7,434 nucleotides of DNA from DASSTJ01 sp035707965 (GTDB lineage: Bacteria; Actinomycetota; Actinomycetes; Actinomycetales; Angustibacteraceae): NCBI GenBank assembly GCA_035707965.1, contig DASSTJ010000114.1, positions 1 to 7,434 of the forward strand, in the 5' to 3' direction. How positions within the stretch are numbered: the stretch's first letter is position 1; each line of letters starts with the position of its first letter. The notes below the pieces were generated by a model, which saw only the letters and a list, made by a program, of their open reading frames with translations, was not told the DNA's origin and did no database searches. The translations under genes and the position numbers were made by a program. Shown in pieces: positions 1-5,239 of the stretch.

Positions 1-602
1 ACGCCGAGGACAAGGGCAACCTGTTCGCGGCCATCGAGGCGCTTCGCATCCCGGTCGAGTACCTGGCCGAGCTGTTCACCGCTGGTGACGTCGCGCCCGT
101 CAGCGCGGTGCTGCGCAAGCTCGCTGCGATGCGGTCCTACATGCGTGACATCAACATGGGCCAGGGCGCCGACGAGTCGATCGCGCAGGCCGTCGGCATG
201 ACGGGTCAGGAGATGCAGGACATGTACCGCCTGCTGGCCATCGCCAAGTACGACGAGCGGTACGTCATCCCGCCGGCCCACGCCGAGCAGGCGCACTCGC
301 TGGAAGAGCTGGCGACCGAGTGCGCGCTCGACTACTCCGGCGGCCCGGGCATGGGTGGCACGGGGTCGGGTCCGTTCGGTGAGGGCTCCGGCTCTCCGAC
401 GCCGATCGCGGTCGAGAACTTCCAGATGCTGCAGAACCGGCAGACGTCGACGGACGTCCTCGACCCCGACGACCGTCCGCGGCGGGTCAACCTGCTCAAC
501 TGGGACGGCAAGGGACGTCCGCCCGGCCTGTTCCCGAGGTCGCGGAACAGCGTGGACGACGGCCCGGCGGCCAGCGCCGACGACACCAAGCCGGCGCCGT
601 GA
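1..602 (+). CDS. narH: Respiratory nitrate reductase beta subunit, 3' end (partial)
   Basis: C-terminal 199 codons of NarH, the Fe-S electron-transfer subunit of the membrane-bound nitrate reductase NarGHI. NarH passes electrons from the NarI hemes to the molybdenum subunit NarG on the cytoplasmic face. The 5' end lies outside the window; the first full codon is at 3 and the stop is TGA 600-602. Family-typical stretches seen are IPVEYLAELFTAGD followed by VLRKLAAMRSYMRDINMG, then a region ending CALDYSGGPGMGG, GPFGEGS, PIAVENFQML and NRQTSTD. The cysteine clusters that bind the four Fe-S centres are normally further upstream and are not visible here. The last ~45 residues are polar, Pro/Asp-rich and probably disordered. 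The stop overlaps the narJ start in GTGA. The identification is firm from sequence and context. Confidence 0.96.
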   Translation, partial: AEDKGNLFAAIEALRIPVEYLAELFTAGDVAPVSAVLRKLAAMRSYMRDINMGQGADESIAQAVGMTGQEMQDMYRLLAIAKYDERYVIPPAHAEQAHSLEELATECALDYSGGPGMGGTGSGPFGEGSGSPTPIAVENFQMLQNRQTSTDVLDPDDRPRRVNLLNWDGKGRPPGLFPRSRNSVDDGPAASADDTKPAP

Positions 603-1309
603 ACCCCAAGCACCCCAAGCCGAAGCTGTCGCGCGAGCAGCTCACGGCCGCATGGCAGACGGCGTCCCTGGTGCTCGACTACCCGGACGGGCGCCTGCTG
701 CAGCAGCTGCCCCTGCTCCAGCAGGCGTGCGCGACGCTGCCGGACGAGGTCGGGGCGCCGCTGCGGCGCACCGTCGACTTCCTGGCCACCACGCCCGTGG
801 ACGACGCGGCGCGGCAGTACGTCGAGACCTTCGACAACCGCAAGCGGTGCTGCCTGTTCCTCACGTACTTCGTGCACGGCGACACCCGCAAACGGGGCGT
901 CGCGCTGCTGAGGTTCAAGCAGGCGTTCCGCAAGGCGGGGCTCGAGCTCACCGACGCCGAGCTTCCCGACCACCTCTGCGTGCTGCTGGAGTTCGGCGCG
1001 ACGGCGAACCACCTCGACGCCTGGGGTCTCCTGCTCGACCACCGAGCGGGCCTCGAGCTGCTCCGCATCGCGCTGCGCGACCAGGAGTCGCCGTGGGCCG
1101 GCGCGGTCGAAGCCGTCACCTCCACCCTGCCGCCGTTACGCGGCGACGAGATGGACGCCGTCCGACGCCTTGCGGCACAAGGCCCGCCGGACGAGGAGGT
1201 CGGACTGTCGCCCTACGGCTCGGCCGACCTGCTGCCGCCGCCCGCGGCACCCATCGCCACCGACATCGGCATGCCCGCCATGATGACGAACGCAGGAGGA
1301 CCGCGGTGA
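599..1309 (+). CDS. narJ: Nitrate reductase assembly chaperone NarJ (molybdenum cofactor insertion)
   Basis: A 236-residue cytoplasmic chaperone of the TorD/NarJ family. It binds apo-NarGH, supports molybdenum cofactor and Fe-S insertion and controls docking to NarI; it is not part of the mature enzyme. Characteristic pieces are ASLVLDYPD (residues 22-30), YVETFDNRKRCCLFLTYFVHGDTRKRG (74-100, the family core), LPDHLCVLLEFGA (122-134) and a C-terminal GLSPYGSADLLPPP. The family usually ends near that last motif, so the remaining ~20 residues are a short tail. The GTG start at 599 overlaps the narH stop (GTGA) and has no good Shine-Dalgarno sequence, consistent with translational coupling. The stop TGA 1307-1309 overlaps the narI start. 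Length and position between narH and narI fit the standard operon. Confidence 0.95.
   Translation: MNPKHPKPKLSREQLTAAWQTASLVLDYPDGRLLQQLPLLQQACATLPDEVGAPLRRTVDFLATTPVDDAARQYVETFDNRKRCCLFLTYFVHGDTRKRGVALLRFKQAFRKAGLELTDAELPDHLCVLLEFGATANHLDAWGLLLDHRAGLELLRIALRDQESPWAGAVEAVTSTLPPLRGDEMDAVRRLAAQGPPDEEVGLSPYGSADLLPPPAAPIATDIGMPAMMTNAGGPR
1294..1300 (+). promoter_or_regulatory. Ribosome binding site of narI
   Basis: AGGAGGA lies inside the last codons of narJ, 5 nt before the GTG at 1306. It is the strongest Shine-Dalgarno sequence in the nar part of the window. It fixes the narI start at the GTG that overlaps the narJ stop, although the frame stays open far upstream. Confidence 0.85.
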
Positions 1310-2034
1310 ACGACGGCTGGAACACGCTGCTGTGGGTCATCGTCCCCTACATGTGCCTCACCGTCTTCGTCGTCGGGCACATCTGGCGCTACCAGTACGA
1401 CCAGTTCGGGTGGACGACGCGGTCGTCGCAGCTCTACGAGCGCCGCTTGCTGCGCTGGGGCAGTCCCCTCTTCCACTTCGGTCTGCTCTTCGTGCTCGGC
1501 GGTCACGTGCTGGGGCTCGGCGTGCCGAAGGCGTGGACGGAGGCGGTCGGCATCCACGAGTCGCTCTACCACTTCCTCGCGGTGAGCATCGGTGCGGTCG
1601 CCGGCTTCTGCACGGTGGTCGGCATGATCATCCTGATCTACCGGCGGCGGACCGTCGGGCCGGTCTTCCGCGCGACGACCAACATGGACAAGCTCATGTA
1701 CGTGTTCCTCGCCGCGGTGATCCTGCTCGGCATGGCCAACACGGTCGGCGCGAACGTCCTGGCGCACTACGACTACCGCGAGGGCGTCTCGATCTGGTTC
1801 CGCGGCATCTTCCGCTTCGACCTCCACCCCGCGCTGATGGCCGAGGCGCCGATCACGTTCAAGCTGCACGGCCTGATCGCGTTCCTGCTCTTCGCACTGT
1901 GGCCGTTCACGCGGCTGGTCCACGTGTTCAGCGCGCCGCTCGGCTACCTGACGCGGCCGTACATCGTCTACCGCAGCCGCGAGGACGTACAGGGCAACCG
2001 TCCGACGAAGCGCGGCTGGGAGAAGGTGCAGTGA
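1306..2034 (+). CDS. narI: Respiratory nitrate reductase gamma subunit, di-heme cytochrome b
   Basis: A 242-residue integral membrane protein that oxidises quinol and carries electrons over two b hemes to NarH. Hydrophobic segments lie at about residues 7-26, 55-73, 90-112, 129-151 and 186-208, giving the usual five-helix layout. The four heme histidines are present at H57 (PLFHFG), H67 (GGHVLG), H188 (KLHGLIAF) and H206 (RLVHVFSAP). They match E. coli NarI His56, His66, His187 and His205 with a constant one-residue shift, so both hemes should be bound. The C-terminal PLGYLTRPYIVYRSR is family-typical. GTG 1306 is chosen because of the GTGA overlap with narJ and the AGGAGGA site 5 nt upstream. 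The stop overlaps the next gene, again as GTGA. Confidence 0.97.
   Translation: MNDGWNTLLWVIVPYMCLTVFVVGHIWRYQYDQFGWTTRSSQLYERRLLRWGSPLFHFGLLFVLGGHVLGLGVPKAWTEAVGIHESLYHFLAVSIGAVAGFCTVVGMIILIYRRRTVGPVFRATTNMDKLMYVFLAAVILLGMANTVGANVLAHYDYREGVSIWFRGIFRFDLHPALMAEAPITFKLHGLIAFLLFALWPFTRLVHVFSAPLGYLTRPYIVYRSREDVQGNRPTKRGWEKVQ
2018..2026 (+). promoter_or_regulatory. Ribosome binding site of the cupin gene
   Basis: GGGAGAAGG in the last narI codons is followed after 4 nt by GTG 2031. A second in-frame GTG at 2040 would leave a 13-nt gap. The site therefore favours the start at 2031 and supports the cupin gene as a genuine member of the nar operon. Confidence 0.6.
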
Positions 2035-2624
2035 CGGCAGTGACCTCCACGCCTCACGCGGACGGCTCGGTGCCGACGTCCGCTGCCCCCGGTTTGGCGC
2101 CGAGATCGGGTCCGCCGGGCTCTGAGGCGGCGGGAACCATGCAGCCGGGTTCGGCGCCGGTGGGCGGGTTCCGGCAGGGCAGCCAGTCCGGGCGGCAGCG
2201 CACCCGGGCGCCGCGCACCCCGTTCGTGGACGCCACCGGCGCCGGCGGCACCTGGCGGGACAGCGACCCGGCGGCCCGCCGACGTCCGCCTCAGCTGGTG
2301 CCGTCGGTCACCGACGTCGCCGAGCTGGCCGCCGACCTGCTGGAGCGTGCGAAGGCGGACGAGACGCGGCGAGCCGCGCAGAGCGTGCTCTCCCTGCCTG
2401 ACCTGCGGTCCACGGTCATCGCGCTCGCCGCCGAGGCCGAGCTGCCGGAGAACGAGCCGCGCAACGGCGCGAGCCTCCACGTGCTGGTCGGCCGCGTCAC
2501 CCTGCGCACGGCGGGCCAGGACCTGGCAGTCGCGGTCGGCGAGCTGGTCGCCATCCCGGCGCAGCAGCACAGCATCCGCGCGGACGAAGACTCCGCGCTG
2601 CTGCTCACCGTCCCCCTCACCTGA
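2031..2624 (+). CDS. Cupin-domain protein with long disordered N-terminus, distal gene of the nar operon
   Basis: A 197-residue protein with no known function. Residues 1-92 are rich in Pro, Gly, Ser, Ala and Arg and look disordered. Residues 93-135 (VTDVAELAADLLERAKADE onward) look helical. Residues 145-196 fit one cupin half-barrel: SLHVLVGRVTLR (148-159) and GELVAIPAQQHSI (170-182), then LLLTVPL. The second motif keeps G-X5-P and a histidine, but one residue shorter than the usual P-x-G-x-x-H. The first motif's HxH and Glu are absent; ELPENEPR stands where a His-bearing stretch is common. A single His (H180) is unlikely to form a normal metal site, so a ligand-binding or structural role is more likely than enzyme activity. 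The gene overlaps narI by GTGA and precedes a strong palindrome, so it is cotranscribed with narGHJI. The coding status is good; the role in nitrate respiration is inference. Confidence 0.82.
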   Translation: MTAVTSTPHADGSVPTSAAPGLAPRSGPPGSEAAGTMQPGSAPVGGFRQGSQSGRQRTRAPRTPFVDATGAGGTWRDSDPAARRRPPQLVPSVTDVAELAADLLERAKADETRRAAQSVLSLPDLRSTVIALAAEAELPENEPRNGASLHVLVGRVTLRTAGQDLAVAVGELVAIPAQQHSIRADEDSALLLTVPLT

Positions 2625-2631
2625 CGCTGCT

Positions 2632-2701
2632 CCCGAAACTTGGTTGACCTTGTGTACGCCAAGAGGCCGAATGCCGTACACAAGGTCAACCAAGTTCCGG
2701 G
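2632..2701. terminator. Long palindrome between convergent operons, probable bidirectional terminator
   Basis: Two 22-nt arms, 2637-2658 (AACTTGGTTGACC through TGTGTACG) and 2675-2696 (CGTACACA through CCAAGTT), are perfect reverse complements. After one A/C mismatch the pairing continues with CCCG 2632-2635 against CGGG 2698-2701, giving a 27-bp stem and a 16-nt loop. It starts 7 nt after the cupin stop and ends 1 nt before the stop of the convergent oxidoreductase gene, so it can serve both operons. There is no T-tract on either strand. The perfect core is about half AT, clearly poorer in GC than the surrounding genes, so it may also be a dispersed palindromic repeat. Confidence 0.8.
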
Positions 2702-3949
2702 CTAGAGCTGGTCGAGGGGGACCTCCGGGTCGGCGAGGCGGGCTCGGTCGACGGTGCGGCCTGAGGTGATGAGCGCGGCCACGTCGTCGACGACGTCCCA
2801 GACGTTGACGTTCATGCCGGCCAGCACGCGCCCCTCCCGCAGCCAGAAGACGATGAACTCGCGCTTCGTCTTGTCGCCGCGGAAGACGACCTCGTCGTAG
2901 GACAGCGCGCTGCCCGGGGTCGGGTCGACGTAACCGGTGTACTCCATGCCGAGGTCGTACTGGTCGGTGAAGAAGTACGGCAGCCGTACGTGGGCCGAGT
3001 CGCGCCCGAGCATCGCCTCGGCGGCCACCTTGCCCTCCTGCCGCGCGTTCTCCCAGTGCTCGACCCGGATGCGCTGCTTCAGCACCGGGTGCCAGGCGTT
3101 GGCCACGTCGCCCGCGGCGAAGACGTCGGCGTCCGACGTGCGCAGGTGCTCGTCGGTGTCGACGCCGTTGCTGACGTCGAGCCCGGCGTCCTTCGCCAGC
3201 TCGGTGCGCGGACTGATGCCGACGCCGACGAGGACGAGGTCGGCCGGCACCTCGGTGCCGTCGGACAGGCGGACGCCGGACACGGTGCCCTCGCCGAGCA
3301 GTGCCTCGACCCCGGTCTGGAAGCGGAAGTCGACGCCGTGCTCGCGGTGCAGGTCCGCGAACACCTGGGCGACCTCCGGCCCGAGCACTCGGAGCAGGGG
3401 TAGCTCGGCCATCTCGACCACCGTCACGTCGAGGTCGGACTGGCGAGCAGCAGCAGCGGTCTCGAGTCCGATCCACCCGGCACCGATGACGACGACACGC
3501 GGCTTGCGCGCGAACGCCTCCCTCAGCGCGTCGGTGTCCTCGACGCGGCGCAGGTAGAGGACGCCGTCGAGGTCCCCGCCGGGGACATCGAGCCGCCGGG
3601 GGGCCGAACCGGTCGTGAGCAGCAGCCGGTCGTACGGCAGCGTCCCGCCGTCCGACAGCCTGACCTCGTGAGCGCCGGCGTCGACCGCGGTGACGGTCGT
3701 GCCGAGCCGCAGGTCGACGTCGTGCTCGGCGTACCAGTCCTCGGGGTGGACGAAGATGGACTCGCGCTCGTCATTGCCGAGCAGGTAGCCCTTGGACAGT
3801 GGCGGTCGCTCGTAGGGTCGGCTCGGTTCCTCGCCCACGAGGACGACGGCGCCCTCGTACCCCTCGTCGCGCAACGTCTGCGCCGCGGTGGCGCCGGCCA
3901 GGCTGGCGCCGACGATCACGATCCGCTCGGGTGGCTGGCTGCTCGTCAT
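2702..3949 (-). CDS. FAD-dependent NADH oxidoreductase, BphA4/rubredoxin-reductase type
   Basis: A 415-residue cytoplasmic flavoprotein that probably moves electrons from NAD(P)H to a ferredoxin or rubredoxin-like partner. The FAD Rossmann motif is G14-A-S-L-A-G19 with E40 at the end of the second strand; Ser for the middle Gly is usual in the BphA4 group. YERPPLSKGYL (46-56) is a family signature. The NAD motif is G156-A-G-W-I-G161, and E179 at the strand end favours NADH over NADPH. DVFAAGDVAN (275-284) is the second FAD contact. Residues ~325-410 form the C-terminal reductase domain. No CxxC disulfide is seen, which argues against thioredoxin-reductase chemistry. ATG 3949 lies 3 nt after the folE stop, with AGGGAG 6 nt upstream, so it is the last gene of the doxX-folE operon. 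No ferredoxin gene lies in the window, so the partner is unknown. Confidence 0.92.
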   Translation of the reverse strand: MTSSQPPERIVIVGASLAGATAAQTLRDEGYEGAVVLVGEEPSRPYERPPLSKGYLLGNDERESIFVHPEDWYAEHDVDLRLGTTVTAVDAGAHEVRLSDGGTLPYDRLLLTTGSAPRRLDVPGGDLDGVLYLRRVEDTDALREAFARKPRVVVIGAGWIGLETAAAARQSDLDVTVVEMAELPLLRVLGPEVAQVFADLHREHGVDFRFQTGVEALLGEGTVSGVRLSDGTEVPADLVLVGVGISPRTELAKDAGLDVSNGVDTDEHLRTSDADVFAAGDVANAWHPVLKQRIRVEHWENARQEGKVAAEAMLGRDSAHVRLPYFFTDQYDLGMEYTGYVDPTPGSALSYDEVVFRGDKTKREFIVFWLREGRVLAGMNVNVWDVVDDVAALITSGRTVDRARLADPEVPLDQL

Positions 3950-3952
3950 CTC

Positions 3953-4660
3953 TCACTCCCTCGGTCGGGTGCTCGTCGTCGCGGACCGTCCCTGCGTCTC
4001 CGGCCGCTGACCGGTCGTGGCCAGCGCCAGGAACTCGGCCCGCGTCTCGGGCCGGTCGCGCAGCAGTCCGTGCAGTGCTGATGTGACCGTACTCGCGCCG
4101 GCCGCACGCACCCCTCGGACGCTCATGCACAGGTGCTCGGCCTCGATGACCACGCCGACGCCGCGCGGTGCCAGCTCGGCCTGAAGCCAGTCGGCGACCT
4201 GCTGCGTCAGCCGCTCCTGCACCTGCGGCCGGCGGGCGAACATCTCGACCACCCTGGCGAGCTTCGAGAGTCCGACGATGCGGTCGCCGGGCAGGTAGCC
4301 CACGTGCGCGACGCCGATGAAGGGAAGCAGGTGGTGCTCGCACACGGACTGCACCGGGATCGACCGGGCCAGCACGAGCTCGTCGTACCCCTGGTCGTTG
4401 GGGAACGTGGTGAGGTCGAACGGGCGGGGGCTGAACATCTCCGCGTAGGCGGCCGCCATCCGGCGCGGGGTCTCGCGCGTCGACTCGGCATCGAGGTCGA
4501 GGCCCAGCGCCGCGAGGAAGTCGGCGGCCGCGGTCTCGGCCGCGGCGAGATCGACCTGGGGCGAGGGACGGACGACGTGCAACGTGCTGTCGGACGACGC
4601 GTGGGCGGTCGGCACCGACGGCGCCCCTGATGAGGGCGCCGTCGTTCCGAGGACCGTCAT
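3953..4660 (-). CDS. folE: GTP cyclohydrolase I (type IA)
   Basis: A 235-residue cytoplasmic enzyme that converts GTP to 7,8-dihydroneopterin triphosphate, the first step to tetrahydrofolate and other pterins. The zinc ligands C107 and H110 (SVCEHHLLPF) and C178 (EAEHLCMS) are present, as is the catalytic H109; all sit three positions before their E. coli counterparts. GLSKLARVVEMFARRPQVQER (130-150) and the GASTVTSALHG segment (188-198) are conserved signatures. The enzyme looks active. Residues 1-35 and the last ~20 are poorly conserved, low-complexity extensions. ATG 4660 overlaps the doxX stop (ATGA) and lacks a good Shine-Dalgarno site, so translation is probably coupled. The gene sits in a redox operon rather than with folP, folB and folK, which suggests a specialised or condition-dependent copy. 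The folE assignment itself is firm. Confidence 0.96.
   Translation of the reverse strand: MTVLGTTAPSSGAPSVPTAHASSDSTLHVVRPSPQVDLAAAETAAADFLAALGLDLDAESTRETPRRMAAAYAEMFSPRPFDLTTFPNDQGYDELVLARSIPVQSVCEHHLLPFIGVAHVGYLPGDRIVGLSKLARVVEMFARRPQVQERLTQQVADWLQAELAPRGVGVVIEAEHLCMSVRGVRAAGASTVTSALHGLLRDRPETRAEFLALATTGQRPETQGRSATTSTRPRE
4616..4644. repeat. Perfect 11-bp inverted repeat in the first codons of folE
   Basis: CGACGGCGCCC (4616-4626) and GGGCGCCGTCG (4634-4644) are exact reverse complements around a 7-nt loop. On the transcribed (minus) strand the hairpin begins about 16 nt after the folE ATG. It codes for a non-conserved TTAPSSGAPS-type stretch. It could slow ribosomes or transcription between doxX and folE, or protect a processed mRNA end. 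Chance formation in GC-rich DNA is possible. Confidence 0.55.
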
Positions 4661-5151
4661 GACAGCTGCGCCGGTTCTGCCGCCAGAGCGTGGTGGACGG
4701 TGTCGTAGACCGCGGAGAGCCGGGCGAGCGCGAAGGCGGCGACGAGCAGGCCGAAGTCACGGAGCGCGACGTCGTAGAAGCCGGGGATGAGAAGCAGGTT
4801 GACGATGATGCCGAGCAGCCAGAGCGTCACGACGTACGCACCGATGCGCGGACGCACGGCGACGAGGATGCCGGCGACGATCTCGATGACGCCGACCAGG
4901 TACATGTCGGTCTGGGCGCTCCACGGCACGATCCGGTCCACGAAGGGCGCGAGGTACCCGGTCCAGTCGGTGAGGACGTTGAAGAACTTGTCCAGGCCGA
5001 AGACGATCGGGGCGATGGTGAAGACGGTGCGCAGCACGAGGAACGCCTGGTAGGACGGCGAGTGCAGGTCGTGTGCTCCGACGCCGGCGGTCTCGGCGTG
5101 GCGTGCGTCGGCGGTGCCGTGGTCGCCGCGGTGGTGCAGCTGGAGGTTCAT
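4657..5151 (-). CDS. DoxX-like four-helix membrane protein
   Basis: A 164-residue inner-membrane protein resembling the DoxX/MauE-like redox-associated family. Hydrophobic segments are at about residues 36-57 (FLVLRTVFTIAPIVFGLDKF), 82-98 (around GVIEIVAGILVAV, with E90 inside the helix), 103-122 (IGAYVVTLWLLGIIVNLLLI) and 131-149 (RDFGLLVAAFALARL). FGLDKFFNVLTDW after helix 1 and RDFGLL before helix 4 are typical of this subgroup. The soluble N-terminus (1-34) carries six His (6, 7, 11, 18, 27, 30), an unusual density that could bind metal. The ATG has the strong AAAGGGAGG site 5 nt upstream. It is the first gene of the operon and overlaps folE by ATGA. In mycobacteria DoxX works with SodA and SseA in a membrane oxidoreductase complex; a similar scaffold role here is inference. 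Confidence 0.85.
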   Translation of the reverse strand: MNLQLHHRGDHGTADARHAETAGVGAHDLHSPSYQAFLVLRTVFTIAPIVFGLDKFFNVLTDWTGYLAPFVDRIVPWSAQTDMYLVGVIEIVAGILVAVRPRIGAYVVTLWLLGIIVNLLLIPGFYDVALRDFGLLVAAFALARLSAVYDTVHHALAAEPAQLS

Positions 5152-5156
5152 GGTTG

Positions 5157-5165
5157 CCTCCCTTT
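5157..5165 (-). promoter_or_regulatory. Ribosome binding site of the doxX-like gene
   Basis: AAAGGGAGG on the minus strand, 5 nt before ATG 5151. It is the strongest site of the operon and decides this start. The two downstream genes rely on overlap or close spacing. Its upstream edge merges with the outer inverted repeat TTAGAAAG. Confidence 0.8.
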
Positions 5166-5174
5166 CTAAGAGAC
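5162..5174 (-). repeat. Outer inverted repeat, copy next to doxX
   Basis: The plus-strand sequence CTTTCTAAGAGAC matches the reverse complement of the copy at 5221-5233 (CTTTCTAAAGGAC) at 11 of 13 positions, with the eight bases CTTTCTAA identical. It lies in the predicted 5' leader of the doxX transcript and overlaps its ribosome binding site. It may be a second regulator site or a shared leader element. Confidence 0.5.
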
Positions 5175-5180
5175 GATAGT

Positions 5181-5210
5181 TTGGACGTTAGAGCCAGTGC
5201 GCTCTAGCGT
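5181..5210 (+). promoter_or_regulatory. Predicted promoter of the regulator gene
   Basis: TTGGAC (5181-5186) as -35 and TAGCGT (5205-5210) as -10 with an 18-nt spacer. A start near 5217 would give a leader of about 23 nt. The hexamers are moderate matches to the housekeeping consensus. The position over the palindrome implies autoregulation. Confidence 0.45.
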
Positions 5211-5211
5211 C
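5184..5211. promoter_or_regulatory. Probable operator palindrome in the divergent promoter region
   Basis: GACGTTAGAGC (5184-5194) and GCTCTAGCGTC (5201-5211) are reverse complements with one mismatch in 11, separated by the 6-nt CAGTGC. Such dyads suit a dimeric winged-helix regulator. The dyad spans the -35 to -10 interval of both predicted promoters, so binding there would block both transcripts. The regulator encoded at 5240 is the obvious candidate; this is inference from position. Confidence 0.72.
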
Positions 5212-5213
5212 AA
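5185..5213 (-). promoter_or_regulatory. Predicted promoter of the doxX-folE-oxidoreductase operon
   Basis: On the minus strand TTGACG (5213-5208) is a good -35, followed after exactly 17 nt by TAACGT (5190-5185) as -10. The start would be near 5178, giving a leader of about 27 nt with the strong ribosome binding site. The operator palindrome lies within it. Confidence 0.6.
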
Positions 5214-5220
5214 GTGATCT

Positions 5221-5233
5221 GTCCTTTAGAAAG
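5221..5233 (+). repeat. Outer inverted repeat, copy next to the regulator gene
   Basis: GTCCTTTAGAAAG is the inverted partner of the element at 5162-5174, with 11 of 13 positions matching. It ends 6 nt before the regulator ATG, so its AGAAAG end is also the only, weak, Shine-Dalgarno candidate for that gene. Both divergent transcripts would therefore carry TTAGAAAG just ahead of translation start. Confidence 0.5.
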
Positions 5234-5239
5234 CCGCTC

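Noticed and set aside
692..727. 9-bp inverted repeat around CTGCTGCAGCAG in narJ
   Set aside because: It arises from Leu/Gln codons in a helical LLQQLPLLQQ stretch and has an 18-nt loop; no regulatory role is supported.
332..1042. Long minus-strand open frame opposite narH and narJ
   Set aside because: It overlaps two firmly identified genes, is Arg/Val/Gln-rich and resembles no family; it is an effect of high GC content.
355..1305. Upstream extension of the narI frame to 355
   Set aside because: The translated part is an Arg/Pro/Ala-rich string lying over narH and narJ. The narI start is set by the AGGAGGA site and the overlap at 1306.
2643..2658. TTGACC in the palindrome arm read as a -35 box
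   Set aside because: No -10 partner at proper spacing and no gene starts downstream; both neighbouring genes end here.
1968..3476. 502-codon minus-strand open frame across the cupin gene, the palindrome and the oxidoreductase
   Set aside because: It crosses the intergenic palindrome and gives an Arg-rich low-complexity product, while the oxidoreductase frame shows full FAD and NAD motifs.
2702..3949. Oxidoreductase as the NADH subunit of assimilatory nitrite reductase (NirB)
   Set aside because: It is far shorter than NirB, has no siroheme or Fe-S domain, and no nirD-like gene is adjacent.
3953..4660. folE as part of molybdenum cofactor synthesis for nitrate reductase
   Set aside because: Molybdopterin is made from GTP by MoaA/MoaC, not by GTP cyclohydrolase I, and the zinc and catalytic residues here are those of FolE. 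Adjacency to nar genes does not imply this link.
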